64,000 nucleotides of DNA, taken from positions 1,860,001 to 1,924,000 of the forward strand of contig JHVA01000001.1 of NCBI GenBank assembly GCA_000688615.1. The letters are read 5' to 3'. This DNA comes from Acidobacteriaceae bacterium KBS 146 (lineage in GTDB: Bacteria; Acidobacteriota; Terriglobia; Terriglobales; Acidobacteriaceae). Made by a program: the position numbers and the translations under genes. How positions within the stretch are numbered: the first letter of the stretch is position 1; each line of letters opens with the position of its first letter. Under the pieces are notes generated by a model. That model had not been told where the DNA came from, did not search any database, and was given only the letters and a program-made list of their open reading frames with translations. Below, piece by piece: positions 16,838 through 25,907 of the stretch.

Positions 16838-17224
16838 TTAGACGCTGAAGCTGGAACCGCAGCCGCAGGTCGACTTGACGGCGGCATTCTCGAATTTGAA
16901 GCCCGCAGCCTCGAGTGTCTCGACGTAGTCGACTGTGCAATTGACCAGATACATCGCGGAGGTGGCGTCGACAAAGACCTTCAAGTCCTCGAATTTCAGG
17001 ACTTTATCCATCATTCCCGCCTGATTTTCGAAGGACATGGAGTACTGAAACCCGGAGCAGCCTCCCCCCACGACGCCGATCCGCAGCCCGGCGGGGGCCG
17101 GATCCTGCGACGCCATAATCTCCTTTACCTTCGCGATCGCGTTGTGGGTAAGAGTGACAGGCTGCGTAGAAGCAGGAGCACCAGTAACAACTTCAGCGGT
17201 AGGGGTGACGGTGGCAGTCGACAT
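16838..17224 (-). CDS. erpA: Iron-sulfur cluster insertion protein, HesB/IscA/ErpA family
   Basis: A-type carrier that receives Fe-S clusters and passes them to apoproteins. The ~105-residue core begins TLTHNAIAKVKEIMA and has the three conserved cysteines: one in VVGGGCSGFQY and two in the C-terminal STCGCGSSF. An extra ~20-residue Thr/Ala-rich N-terminus precedes the core. The gene stands alone between the GspF gene and a divergent small membrane protein. No isc or suf genes are nearby. The choice between ErpA, IscA and SufA is based on general resemblance and is not firm. Confidence 0.88.
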   Translation of the reverse strand: MSTATVTPTAEVVTGAPASTQPVTLTHNAIAKVKEIMASQDPAPAGLRIGVVGGGCSGFQYSMSFENQAGMMDKVLKFEDLKVFVDATSAMYLVNCTVDYVETLEAAGFKFENAAVKSTCGCGSSFSV

Positions 17225-17411
17225 CGAATCTCCTTGTCTTTTCTCCAGACATTTAAAGTGTATGCTCCCTCAATCGCAGGGGCAAGCCTGCCGGAAAGCC
17301 CACACATCAGAACACTTTGATTAGATGTTTTTAGCGTGGACAGGGATTCAAGCTCCCCCGGGCCATAAAACTGCTACCATTTCGGAGAGGTATCCTGTTG
17401 GCAGACCGCTC

Positions 17412-17585
17412 ATGAAACCCCTTCTCTTTCTTGCAAATGCGTTTATCAACACCTTTGGGATCACGCAGCCCTCGGAGGCCGCTGCCCAGCGATCCGCACA
17501 GTTTATTGCGGCCTTGATTGGCATTGTGATTCTGATCTTCCTAGGGGTGGCGGGCTTCGGTATTTATTTAATGGCCCGGTCTTAG
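17412..17585 (+). CDS. Small single-span membrane protein (57 aa)
   Basis: Tiny protein of unknown function: an N-terminal segment (MKPLLFLANAFINTFGITQ), an Ala/Ser-rich stretch (PSEAAAQRSAQF) and one strongly hydrophobic helix (IAALIGIVILIFLGVAGFGIYLM) at the C-terminus. The ATG at 17412 is preferred to the open-frame start at 17325, whose first 29 residues look non-coding. No strong ribosome-binding site is seen, so the start is tentative. It is divergent from erpA and followed by a gene-free stretch of 340 bp. Confidence 0.55.
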   Translation: MKPLLFLANAFINTFGITQPSEAAAQRSAQFIAALIGIVILIFLGVAGFGIYLMARS

Positions 17586-17925
17586 CATTGATGGGGTGGG
17601 GAACGCGGCCCTGCAAGATGCCTGCCTAGAGGCGTAACTTCCAGAAATTAGAGGCGCCACTGAAGTACGGCTGTCGCTCATGTGACTCCGCGAACTTCCT
17701 TGAAGCTTTGTAACAAGTTCACGGCTTCTGAATGTCTTTGGCGGAAACTGTTCTGCAGGAACCTGTTTGAGCAACTCACCACAAAAAACTGGTTCATCCT
17801 TACCAGGCAGGCGTATTATGCCCTCGGACGGCCCCCGCTGCCATCCGAGCCTGCTGCCGGCCCGCTCTTGGCCCAGCCCGGATCGCCCAATTTCTGGCCC
17901 TCTTATGAGGGCGGAGGGAAACGCT
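17586..17925. other. Gene-free stretch before the two-helix membrane protein
   Basis: No convincing coding frame, RNA gene or repeat is seen here. The open frame upstream of the ATG at 17926 is rich in Pro, Ser and Arg and looks like untranslated leader. Promoter elements could not be assigned with confidence. Confidence 0.5.
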
Positions 17926-18198
17926 ATGAGCACAATACCTGTCATGCTCATCATCTGGGGAGTTGTGGCAGCCTGTTTCCTGGCGCTGCTTGCCTATCGC
18001 GGACAGCTTACTCGTTATGAGGAGGACCAGCTCTTCCTTGGCGATCAGGAGACCAACGAACAACAAGAGCAGAACGAAATTGTGAGAAAGGTCAACAAGA
18101 TCGCTCCTGTCATTCGCGTTCTCGGATTTGCCGCGGCCGCTATGACGATCAGCATCGTCGGCATCTTCACCTATGATGCGTGGCAACGGCTGAGATAG
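17926..18198 (+). CDS. Small two-helix membrane protein (90 aa)
   Basis: Hypothetical protein with a membrane helix at each end: PVMLIIWGVVAACFLALLAY and VLGFAAAAMTISIVGIFTY. The middle loop is charged and Gln/Glu-rich (QETNEQQEQNEIVRKVNK) and may form a helix. The ATG at 17926 has GGAGGG at 17913-17918, 7 nt upstream, so the 53 residues of open frame before it were dropped. I recognise no family. A strong bidirectional terminator follows and gnd is convergent. Confidence 0.75.
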   Translation: MSTIPVMLIIWGVVAACFLALLAYRGQLTRYEEDQLFLGDQETNEQQEQNEIVRKVNKIAPVIRVLGFAAAAMTISIVGIFTYDAWQRLR

Positions 18199-18228
18199 CC
18201 TGCCGAAACATTCACTCCCCAAAACAAA

Positions 18229-18259
18229 GAAGGGGCAAGCCGCAGAGGCTTGCCCCTTC
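18229..18259. terminator. Bidirectional terminator between the 90-aa protein gene and gnd
   Basis: A perfect 13-bp inverted repeat (GAAGGGGCAAGCC at 18229-18241 with its complement at 18247-18259) and a 5-nt loop lie between convergent stops. On the minus strand it is followed by TTTGTTTT, so it should terminate gnd; on the plus strand ACCCTTT follows. Confidence 0.85.
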
Positions 18260-18272
18260 ACCCTTTGTGCCA

Positions 18273-19733
18273 TTACGCGTTATAGGTTGTGGAAGACACG
18301 CGGCCGCCAGTACCGGTCCAGTTGGTGTGGAAGTACTCGCCCCGCGGCTTATCGACACGTTCATACGTATGAGCGCCGAAGAAATCACGTTGCGCCTGCA
18401 GCAGATTTGCAGGAAGACGCTCGGTGCGATAGCCGTCATAGAAGGCCAGCGCTGTCGAGAAGGCCGGGGTAGGTACGCCGATCTCAATGGCATGAATGAT
18501 CGCCTTACGCCAGGACCAACCGTATTTATTGAGCGCGCTAGAGAAGAAATCATCCAGCAGAAGGTTCTGCAGTTTGGGATTCTTATCGAACGCTGCCTTA
18601 ATGTTGCCGAGGAAGGCGCTACGAATGATGCATCCTCCGCGCCACATCAGGGCGATGCCCCCCATGTTGAGCTCCCACTTCTGCTCTTGCTCGATGGCGC
18701 GAAGCAGCATGTAGCCCTGGGCATAGCTCACCATCTTGGAGCAATAGAGAGCACGACGCACGTCCTCGATGAACTCTTTCTTCTCTGAGATCGTCAGGGT
18801 CTTCTTGGGTCCCTGAAGAACCTTCGAAGCCGCAATACGCTCGTCCTTGAGCGCTGAGAGGCAACGCGCAAAGACGCTCTCACCGATCAGCGTAACCGGC
18901 TGGCCGAGATCAAGGGCGGAGATAGCCGTCCACTTTCCGGTCCCCTTCTGTCCCGCGGTATCCAGAATCTTATCGATGAGTGGCTTGCCGTCTTCGTCTT
19001 TCTTGGCGAAGATCTTGCTGCTGATCTCGATCAGATAGCTGTCGAGTTCTCCTTTGTTCCACTCGGTAAAGATCTCACTCAGCTCGTCCGGGGTCAGCCC
19101 CAGGGCATCCTCCAACAGCTGGTAGGCTTCGCAGATCAACTGGATGTCGCCATATTCGATACCGTTGTGGACCATCTTGACGTAGTGGCCAGCGCCATCG
19201 GGACCGACCCAGTCGCAGCAGGGCGAACCGTCCTCGACCTTGGCTGAGATCGCTTGAAAGATCTCCTTCACATGAGGCCACGCAGCAGGATCGCCTCCGG
19301 GCATGATGGAAGGACCGAAACGCGCACCTTCTTCTCCACCCGAAACACCTGTACCGATAAACAGGATTCCCTTCTCGTTCAGCACCTTCCGACGACGATT
19401 GGAGTCGGTAAAGAGGGAGTTGCCACCGTCAATAATGATGTCGCCCTTTTCGAGATAAGGGAGCACGTGCTCGATGGTCTGGTCGACGACGTCGCCGGCT
19501 TTTACCATCAACATGACTCGGCGGGGACGCTTCAGCAGTTTACAGAGCTCTTCTGCGGAGTGAGCTCCGACGACCTGGGTTCCTTTTGCTTCGTGATTAA
19601 TAAAGTCGTCGACCTTAGAGGTCGTGCGGTTGAACACGGCCACCTTGTACCCGTGATCATTCATATTCAGCACAAGGTTCTGGCCCATAACAGCCAGACC
19701 AATGAGACCTATATCGCAAGTTCCTTCAGACAT
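18273..19733 (-). CDS. gnd: 6-phosphogluconate dehydrogenase, decarboxylating
   Basis: Oxidative pentose-phosphate enzyme converting 6-phosphogluconate to ribulose 5-phosphate and CO2 with reduction of NADP+. The 486-residue product is the long form (E. coli Gnd is 468). It has the N-terminal Rossmann fold (IGLIGLAVMGQNLVLNMNDHG), with GVSGGEEGARFGPSIMPGG, the catalytic KMVHNGIEYGD, and the C-terminal all-helical dimerisation domain (LWRGGCIIRS and the tail RGEYFHTNWTG). The ATG at 19733 follows GGAG at 8 nt; a start five codons earlier is less likely. No zwf is adjacent, so the gene appears monocistronic. Confidence 0.97.
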   Translation of the reverse strand: MSEGTCDIGLIGLAVMGQNLVLNMNDHGYKVAVFNRTTSKVDDFINHEAKGTQVVGAHSAEELCKLLKRPRRVMLMVKAGDVVDQTIEHVLPYLEKGDIIIDGGNSLFTDSNRRRKVLNEKGILFIGTGVSGGEEGARFGPSIMPGGDPAAWPHVKEIFQAISAKVEDGSPCCDWVGPDGAGHYVKMVHNGIEYGDIQLICEAYQLLEDALGLTPDELSEIFTEWNKGELDSYLIEISSKIFAKKDEDGKPLIDKILDTAGQKGTGKWTAISALDLGQPVTLIGESVFARCLSALKDERIAASKVLQGPKKTLTISEKKEFIEDVRRALYCSKMVSYAQGYMLLRAIEQEQKWELNMGGIALMWRGGCIIRSAFLGNIKAAFDKNPKLQNLLLDDFFSSALNKYGWSWRKAIIHAIEIGVPTPAFSTALAFYDGYRTERLPANLLQAQRDFFGAHTYERVDKPRGEYFHTNWTGTGGRVSSTTYNA

Positions 19734-19900
19734 TTCAGTTCTCCACATGATTCTTCGCCATTCGCGAAGCAGATTGGACCAGGTTTAATAGCTAATTGAA
19801 GCGCGGACCGGTTCAGAGATACGACCGTTTCCGTCTTTTTATCATAGCCAGCTAACAACAGGACAGGGTGTGCAAGCTGTGAAAGGATCAGTTCTGCCAT

Positions 19901-19931
19901 AAAAAAAGGGGCACCGCGGATGCGATGCCCC
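19901..19931 (-). terminator. Rho-independent terminator of the first TonB receptor
   Basis: On the minus strand a 10-pair stem (GGGGCATCGC with GCGGTGCCCC, one G-U pair) and 4-nt loop are followed by seven T residues, 25 bp after the receptor stop codon. This is a textbook intrinsic terminator. The rest of the 220-bp gap to gnd shows no gene. Confidence 0.9.
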
Positions 19932-19955
19932 AAGAATTGTGGAGAATTTGGACCG

Positions 19956-22900
19956 CTAGAAGGTAATTCTGCCCCCCAACTGAACGAGCCTTGGAAAGCC
20001 CAGTGTGCCGGTAATCTGCCCCGCACCAGAGTTCCGCGTAGAGGTAACCGCTCCCGTTGTCTGATTTACGGTAGCGTTACCTACGGAGAGATTTGGTGTA
20101 GCAAATTGCGGCGTATTGAATGCGTTGAGGGCTTCGGCACGGAACTCTGCATGGACTCGCTCAGTTACGTGGAAATCCTTATTCAGGGAAAGATCAGAGT
20201 TGATGTAACCCGGGCCATAGCAGCTGCTCGCACGAGGAGCTGAACCGTAGGCGAACGGTGCCGTTATGCTGTAAGCGTTTGCGTTGAAGTAGCTGTTAAG
20301 CCTTCCCTGTGGGCTGCCCGACTTGCAGGGCGAAGATCCAAGGATAAGGCTGGGACGCTGGGCACTATTGCCGAATGCGCTGTTCCCGTTGCTTTGCGTA
20401 ATTGCAAGAGGACCACCGTTCTGAATAATGGTGATGTCATTGAACCGCCAACCACCCACAGCAAGATCAAGCCATCGATTGACTCCGCCGAGCAATGCTT
20501 TGCCTCGTCCGAATGGCAGCTCGTATGTTCCGGCGACTGAAAATCGATTGGGAATATCGTTGGTAGCGCGAGCATACTCCGGAGACAGGTTGTAGGCGTC
20601 CTGTGGCCCATTGTTGCCGGAGTTCAAAGAATTCGAAGAACCGTAAGCGCCCCAAATGTTGTCCCAGTTCGATGACCAGGTATAGGAAGCCAGTACGGTA
20701 AGCCCTCGATTGAACCGCTTCTGCACCTTCACGTTGAGCGAGTTGTAATCTGACTGGCCCTGACTGGTCGCCATGGTGATGGTCTGGTACTGCGGGAACG
20801 GAAGCAGGGTCTGATACCTGCTGACTGTTCCCGTTCCCCATGAGCCTAAGCCTGCATAAGGATTCGCAACCTTCGTGTTGAGCCCAGTTGCCAGCGCGTA
20901 CTGATTATCTGGAAGCTGATTGATGTTGAGACTGTTGGGAAGGTTTCGGCTATGGCCGCCGACGTATCCCAGCCTGAGGGCAAACCCAAGCGGAAACTGC
21001 CGCTCGACCTGCAACGAATATGACTGGAAGAGAGGTGAACGCCGATATTGATCGATGAGAGACAACGTCGTTCCGATATTCGTGCTTAGACCATTCGTGT
21101 TGCCCGTCGGTGAGGTCTTGAGCGATGGATACGGATTGCTGAGACTGATGGTTGGTGTCCCACTTTGGGTAGGGATGGAGTTGGTAAGGATGTAGCCCGG
21201 GGCATAGCCGTTGCTGTTGCTGTAATACACAGGAGCGTAGAAGACCCCATAGCCGCCTTTGATAACGGTGTTGTTGTCGACAGCAAATGCAAATCCTGCG
21301 CGCGGGTTGTACTTGCTTCCCATATTGCCGGTGTTGGTTCCGTAACCATTCTGGCCAGCAAACTCGACACCTCCACGCGCTTGAACGTTGCCTCCGAAGG
21401 CGTTGTACACGGCGTTGCGGTCGAAGCCAACGGAGATCTTGTTGTTGCGCTCGTGGATGCCGGCCTCGTACTCGTAACGGAAGCCGAGGTTAAGCGTCAA
21501 TCGCTGCGTGACGCGGAAGTCGTCCTGGACATAAATGGCCTGGTAAGGCGTGGTGTATGCGAGCTGTGATGGAACAATCAGCTGTCCTGTCGTCGGATAC
21601 CCTTCCAGGATGTCGGCCGCTGCTGTTCCTGACAGGTTGTTGAAGTTGAAGTATCCGGAAGTATCGCTCAGGCTGGTAAAGGTGAGGCTGATCGAGCGAT
21701 AGTTATAGCCCGCTTTCACACTGTGCTTGCCAATGCTCTTCGCAATCCCCACGACAAAATTGCGGGAGAAGAAGACTGCAGGGCCGGAGTTTGAAGTTCC
21801 CTCGTTGACGAGACTGGTGCCATCGGTGGTGATTCGAGGGAAGGCCTTCTTCGATTGGGCAGCGAGATAGTTGGATGGGAAGCCGAGCGATGCCTGATCG
21901 AAACCGTTGCTGATGTCCTGGGTGTTATTTGGAAAGCGGTTGAACCCGAAACCGACAGTAAGAACGGTCGTCGGATTCAGCGTAATCGTGTTCTGAATGC
22001 CGATGGCGTCGACCTTGCGATAGAGAAGGTATGATCCGGAGTAACTGGCTAACGTCTGCAGCGGATTGCCGCCCGGCTCCTTGCTTCCATAGTGGAGGTA
22101 GTAGAAATCAGACAGCCACCAGGAAGCGAATTGATGGGTCAACTTGCCGTTGAATTCGTCGGCACGATCGCCCAGAGTGTCACCTCCATTAAAGTTTGCA
22201 AGACCAAATCTGCTTTCGGTCGTGTTCGGCGCAGGATAGGCCTGGAGAATCTTTAATCCGATCGGATTGATGTTGGTGATTCTATTACCGGGATAGTAGC
22301 TCCCGGTCGCGAGATTCGTAATGCAAATCGCATTCACACCGTTGGTACCGGTGGTGCAAGTGCCCGCGGGAGTCACCGTACCAATCTCAGAGAAATCTCC
22401 GTTTCGCTGCAACACTGTGGGAACAACGAAGCGTGTGCTGTTTACAAACGGCGAACGCTGACGATACCCCTCCTCTGTAATTGCGAAGAAAGTTTTGTCT
22501 TTTCCTCCGAGCCATTTGGGTAGCGGAATAGGACCTGAGAGGCTGCCGACGTAGGAATAAAACTCGGCGGCACCCCGCGGAATTCCCTGCTGGTTATTGA
22601 AATAGGTGTTTGCCCCCCAGTTCGTCTGACGAGTCTCTCCCTGGAGCACTCCGTGGAGCGCGTTAGAGCCGGACCTCAACGTCGTATTGAACATGCCGCC
22701 GCTCGTGCGGCCGATCTCGGCATCATAAGTGTTTGCCTGAACCTTAACTTCTTGCACCGCTTCAATACTGGGAATGATGACGGCACGGTTGCTGAAATCG
22801 GTGATGGGAACGCCGTCAACCGAATAATTATTCGAGCTCATCGGAGCGCCAGCGATCGAGATGGTTGAGGATCCACTCTGATCCTGGAAACGCACGAAGC

Positions 22901-23423
22901 GCGGATCGCCTACGGCGGTCGTGGCATTATCGAGCTTTGAAAACAAAAACGGGTTGCGTCCGGGGTTAGGCAGGTTCTGCAGCTTTTGAGAATCAATCAA
23001 TTGCCCTGCATAGGAAGTCGAGCTATCTACGACGGGATCAGCAGCCGTAACCTCGACGCTCTGGCTAGTCGCGCCCAACTCGAGCTTTACGTCATGGCCA
23101 ATGGTGTTGCCTGCATCGACGGTCAGCCCTCTTGCCTCAGACCGCTTGAATCCATCGCTGCTTACAAGAACCGTGTATCTCCCGGGCTCAACAGCGCTGA
23201 AGGCATATTCGCCGGATCCGTTGCTGATTGTTGTTCGCGAAATCTGTGTGGACTCTGAGGTCAGGACGACTGCCGCTCCAGGGATTCCAGCACCCTGAAC
23301 ATCGGCAACAATTCCACGAATCGCACCGTAGTTTGACTGCGCCAATGCAATCGTTCCACACGTCAACAGGAACACGACCAGAAGAAGAAAAGAATTGAGA
23401 TTTTTCTCTTGTAAGCGAATCAT
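19956..23423 (-). CDS. TonB-dependent receptor, Oar-like, with carboxypeptidase-regulatory-like domain
   Basis: Outer-membrane protein of 1155 residues. The signal peptide (SFLLLVVFLLTCGTIALAQ) is followed by an N-terminal Ig-like regulatory domain (IRGIVADVQGAGIPGAAVVL), a plug domain (SVDGVPITDFSN region) and a large beta-barrel ending in an aromatic residue (RLVQLGGRITF). Start at 23423: GGAGG lies 6 nt upstream, better than the adjacent ATG at 23426 or the open-frame start at 23519. This class is greatly expanded in Acidobacteria and is thought to import large ligands such as peptides or glycans. The ligand is unknown. The gene is divergent from an exported dipeptidase, which suggests peptides. 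It has an unusually long 5' leader. Confidence 0.9.
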   Translation of the reverse strand: MIRLQEKNLNSFLLLVVFLLTCGTIALAQSNYGAIRGIVADVQGAGIPGAAVVLTSESTQISRTTISNGSGEYAFSAVEPGRYTVLVSSDGFKRSEARGLTVDAGNTIGHDVKLELGATSQSVEVTAADPVVDSSTSYAGQLIDSQKLQNLPNPGRNPFLFSKLDNATTAVGDPRFVRFQDQSGSSTISIAGAPMSSNNYSVDGVPITDFSNRAVIIPSIEAVQEVKVQANTYDAEIGRTSGGMFNTTLRSGSNALHGVLQGETRQTNWGANTYFNNQQGIPRGAAEFYSYVGSLSGPIPLPKWLGGKDKTFFAITEEGYRQRSPFVNSTRFVVPTVLQRNGDFSEIGTVTPAGTCTTGTNGVNAICITNLATGSYYPGNRITNINPIGLKILQAYPAPNTTESRFGLANFNGGDTLGDRADEFNGKLTHQFASWWLSDFYYLHYGSKEPGGNPLQTLASYSGSYLLYRKVDAIGIQNTITLNPTTVLTVGFGFNRFPNNTQDISNGFDQASLGFPSNYLAAQSKKAFPRITTDGTSLVNEGTSNSGPAVFFSRNFVVGIAKSIGKHSVKAGYNYRSISLTFTSLSDTSGYFNFNNLSGTAAADILEGYPTTGQLIVPSQLAYTTPYQAIYVQDDFRVTQRLTLNLGFRYEYEAGIHERNNKISVGFDRNAVYNAFGGNVQARGGVEFAGQNGYGTNTGNMGSKYNPRAGFAFAVDNNTVIKGGYGVFYAPVYYSNSNGYAPGYILTNSIPTQSGTPTISLSNPYPSLKTSPTGNTNGLSTNIGTTLSLIDQYRRSPLFQSYSLQVERQFPLGFALRLGYVGGHSRNLPNSLNINQLPDNQYALATGLNTKVANPYAGLGSWGTGTVSRYQTLLPFPQYQTITMATSQGQSDYNSLNVKVQKRFNRGLTVLASYTWSSNWDNIWGAYGSSNSLNSGNNGPQDAYNLSPEYARATNDIPNRFSVAGTYELPFGRGKALLGGVNRWLDLAVGGWRFNDITIIQNGGPLAITQSNGNSAFGNSAQRPSLILGSSPCKSGSPQGRLNSYFNANAYSITAPFAYGSAPRASSCYGPGYINSDLSLNKDFHVTERVHAEFRAEALNAFNTPQFATPNLSVGNATVNQTTGAVTSTRNSGAGQITGTLGFPRLVQLGGRITF

Positions 23424-23623
23424 CATGCGCCTCCAGCGGTAATTCAACACATGTGGGATCAGAGCCTGTGCGTCCAGGCCACGGGGAGAGAGTGGTCTTA
23501 CGATCAGATAGAGAGCCACGCTTGGCTCCGCACAGACACGAAATCTGTTCGCGCAATGGGCACGGTGGACGCGCCAGAGTAATGCGCAGTCGATCCAAAA
23601 TCGGTTCGAACGAAGCTTACGTT

Positions 23624-23737
23624 TTAGTTGCTGTAGATAGCTGCGGGGGTCTCTACAATCTGCTCACCGGCTACGCCGCCGGAGAAATTGAGGAAAGCAA
23701 ATTGAACTGCGAGAAACTTGAGCAGGCCGACGGACAT
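23624..23737 (-). CDS. Candidate 37-aa leader protein upstream of the TonB receptor
   Basis: A short ATG-initiated frame within the receptor leader encodes MSVGLLKFLAVQFAFLNF, then a Gly/Ala stretch and EQIVETPAAIYSN. Codon choice favours G/C at third positions like the neighbours. The N-terminal half is a hydrophobic helix with one Lys, resembling a membrane peptide or a signal. A purine-rich AAGGGAAGAG lies about 9-13 nt upstream. It ends about 200 bp before the receptor start, on the same strand. Function is unknown and it could be a chance frame. Confidence 0.4.
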   Translation of the reverse strand: MSVGLLKFLAVQFAFLNFSGGVAGEQIVETPAAIYSN

Positions 23738-23859
23738 TGTCTCTGCTCTTCCCTTGCATCACCACGAAAAGGAAGCTGATATGCCCCTCCAGGAAAGCGA
23801 GAGCTTATTGCTGCTCGACTTCACCGGTGTAGACATTGACCTTTGTGGTATTGGCTTTG

Positions 23860-23888
23860 AGCCTAGCGGACGCTCTATGGGGTGTCAA
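23860..23888 (-). promoter_or_regulatory. Sigma-70-like promoter upstream of the TonB receptor
   Basis: On the minus strand a consensus -35 TTGACA (23888-23883), a 17-bp spacer and a -10-like TAGGCT (23865-23860) point toward the TonB receptor. If used, the transcript would carry a leader of roughly 430 nt containing the small candidate frame at 23624-23737. The rest of the interval 23424-23986 holds no other feature I can support. Confidence 0.45.
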
Positions 23889-23986
23889 TAAAAATGTTCA
23901 CGCAAAATTGAAACGCAAAGAGTACGAGTTGATGCATAACTCACACTCTTGACGATGGTGCATGACAAACGAAACAGTCATCGCTT

Positions 23987-25306
23987 TTGCGATTGCATTT
24001 GCCTTATGGTGTAAGGAACGGAATCCAAATTCGCCGCTTAGAAAGGCGCCTTCTCTTGCTCACGCAATGTGTGTCTGCTGTCGCCGCCCTTGCCCTGGTT
24101 GGTCTTCCTCTCACTGCTCAGTCACATAAAGTTACTCAGGCGGAGGTGGACCGCATCACGAAGGAGGCCATCCTCATCGATACCCACAATGATGTCACCT
24201 CACGCACAGTCGAAGGTTATGACATTGCAGCGCCGAACACACGAGGGCAAACCGATCTTGCGCGAATGAAGGGCTTTCTAGGTGCAGAATTCTTCGCCGT
24301 ATTTGTCAGTGCAGAGTATGTGAACGGAAATCACTCAGCGAATCGCACCTTGCAGATGATCGATACGGTGCGCACCGACATCATCGCAGCGCACCCGAAA
24401 GACTTCGTTTTTGCTACGACCGCCGACGACATCGTCCGTGCCCACAATGAACACAAGATCGCCGCACTGATGGGGATTGAGGGCGGCCACGCCATCGAAG
24501 ATTCGCTGCGCCTCCTGCGCGACTACTACGCTCTCGGCGTTCGATATATGACGTTGACGCACTTCAACACTAACGATTGGGCAGACTCGCAGGGCGACGC
24601 AGAAAATCCGAAGGTCGCTCACCATAACGGCCTTACTCCATTTGGAAAAGACGTTGTACGTGAGATGAACCGACTGGGAATGATGGTTGATATATCGCAC
24701 ACGGCGGACAAGACCTTCTGGGATGCACTCGAGACCTCATCGGCTCCAATCATTGCGTCTCACTCAGGTTGTCGCGCTGTCACCAGCTACACGCGCAATA
24801 TGACCGACGACATGATCAAAGCGCTGGCCGCAAAGGGAGGTGTGGTCCAGATCAACTTCGGGTGTGAGTTTCTCTCCCAACGCTATTTCAACGACTCCAA
24901 GCCCCTGCAGGCCGCGCTCCGCGAACAGTACGCGGAGGCCATCAAGATCGAAGATCCGGCTGCCCGATCTGCTGCCATTGAAAAGCTTCGTGCCGAATTC
25001 ACAAGCAAGGTTCCTCCAGCTACGTTGGCGGACGTGGTAGCGCAGATTGATCATGCGGTAAAGGTTGGCGGCGTCGATCATGTCGGACTTGGAACGGACT
25101 TCGATGGAGTCGCTTGCGTTCCGCCGGAACTCGATTCATACAGCAAATTCCCCGCGCTCACCCGCGCGCTGCTCGAGAAGGGTTATAGCGGCGACGACAT
25201 TAAGAAGATCTATGGGGGGAACCTCCTTCGAGTAATGCGAGCGGTTGAGCAGAAGGCTCGCGATCTCAGTACGACTCCAGCAATTCATTCTGAGATGAAG
25301 AAGTAG
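23987..25306 (+). CDS. Exported membrane-dipeptidase-type metallopeptidase (M19)
   Basis: Zinc dipeptidase of the renal-dipeptidase family, cleaving dipeptides (including some with D-residues). An N-terminal basic region and hydrophobic core (LTQCVSAVAALALVGLPLTAQ) indicate export to the periplasm. Metal ligands are all visible: LIDTHNDVTSR (HxD), MGIEGGHAIED (Glu), MVDISHTAD (His), ASHSGCRAV (His) and GLGTDFDG (Asp). Length is 439 aa from TTG 23987. The true start is unclear: no ATG fits, and TTG 24056 has AGAAAGG at 8 nt but loses the basic n-region. It is divergent from the TonB receptor and convergent with the RidA/amino-acid oxidase pair. Confidence 0.9.
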   Translation: MRLHLPYGVRNGIQIRRLERRLLLLTQCVSAVAALALVGLPLTAQSHKVTQAEVDRITKEAILIDTHNDVTSRTVEGYDIAAPNTRGQTDLARMKGFLGAEFFAVFVSAEYVNGNHSANRTLQMIDTVRTDIIAAHPKDFVFATTADDIVRAHNEHKIAALMGIEGGHAIEDSLRLLRDYYALGVRYMTLTHFNTNDWADSQGDAENPKVAHHNGLTPFGKDVVREMNRLGMMVDISHTADKTFWDALETSSAPIIASHSGCRAVTSYTRNMTDDMIKALAAKGGVVQINFGCEFLSQRYFNDSKPLQAALREQYAEAIKIEDPAARSAAIEKLRAEFTSKVPPATLADVVAQIDHAVKVGGVDHVGLGTDFDGVACVPPELDSYSKFPALTRALLEKGYSGDDIKKIYGGNLLRVMRAVEQKARDLSTTPAIHSEMKK

Positions 25307-25330
25307 ATTCGATTGCATGTGAGCAATATA

Positions 25331-25355
25331 AAGAGGGACCTGGATGGTCCCTCTT
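25331..25355. terminator. Bidirectional terminator between dipeptidase and RidA genes
   Basis: A perfect 10-bp stem (AAGAGGGACC with GGTCCCTCTT) and 5-nt loop sit between the two convergent stops. CGTTTCG follows on the plus strand and TTATATTG on the minus strand. Confidence 0.8.
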
Positions 25356-25374
25356 CGTTTCGTGGCTACTGCTT

Positions 25375-25863
25375 TTATTTGCTTTTGACGGCGATGACTT
25401 CAATCTCGAGAGCTGCCCACGGGGCTGCAAGCGCGGCCACTTGAAAGGCTGATCGCGCCGGTTTATTGGACTGTTCTTTGGTTCCGAAGTACTTCACGTA
25501 TTCCGATTGCATTCCTGCGAAGTCGAGCTTGCCGGTTTTGGAGTCGGGGCCAAGGAAGACGGTCATCTTGACGACATCACTCATATCGAGTCCCTGCTCC
25601 TTCAAGGCTGCTTGGATTTTGGCAAAGACACTGGCTGCTTGCGCCTTCGTATCTCCATATTCCGCTTGCACCCCTTTAGCGGGGTCCGCCGGAGTCATCG
25701 GTGACGCGAGCTGACCGCTCAGGTAGAACGTATCCCCTGCCCATACACCTTTTGCGATTGCAGCCTTATCATCCTGGATATGCTTGACGACCGTCTGCGC
25801 ATACCCCTGTATTGAGCACGCAAATGCAACCAGAATAGCCATTGCGAACATCTTTTTTTTCAT
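25375..25863 (-). CDS. Exported RidA/YjgF/UK114-family protein
   Basis: RidA proteins hydrolyse reactive enamine/imine intermediates to keto acids and ammonia. The ~125-residue core is complete: HIQDDKAAIAKGVWAGDTFY, LSGQL, then KPARSAFQVAAL and ALEIEVIAV. The Arg of PARS is the residue that binds the carboxylate in active RidA enzymes and is present. Unlike standard cytoplasmic RidA (~128 aa) it begins with MKKKMFAMAILVAFACSIQGYAQ, a clear signal peptide. The ATG at 25863 has GAGGAG about 10 nt upstream; the longer open frame was rejected. It lies 44 bp downstream of the flavin oxidase on the same strand, so an operon is likely. See findings. Confidence 0.85.
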   Translation of the reverse strand: MKKKMFAMAILVAFACSIQGYAQTVVKHIQDDKAAIAKGVWAGDTFYLSGQLASPMTPADPAKGVQAEYGDTKAQAASVFAKIQAALKEQGLDMSDVVKMTVFLGPDSKTGKLDFAGMQSEYVKYFGTKEQSNKPARSAFQVAALAAPWAALEIEVIAVKSK

Positions 25864-25907
25864 TGCACAGATCTCCTCATTGCCTTGATTGCTGCGATTA
25901 TGTGTCG

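Noticed and set aside
23453-23779. 108-aa plus-strand frame opposite the receptor leader
   Set aside because: Basic, low-quality composition with no domain and no ribosome-binding site; likely chance.
23781-23891. 36-codon plus-strand frame with an AAGGAAG ribosome-binding-like site
   Set aside because: Overlaps the inferred minus-strand promoter of the TonB receptor, and the composition is not convincing; left out in favour of the minus-strand candidate.
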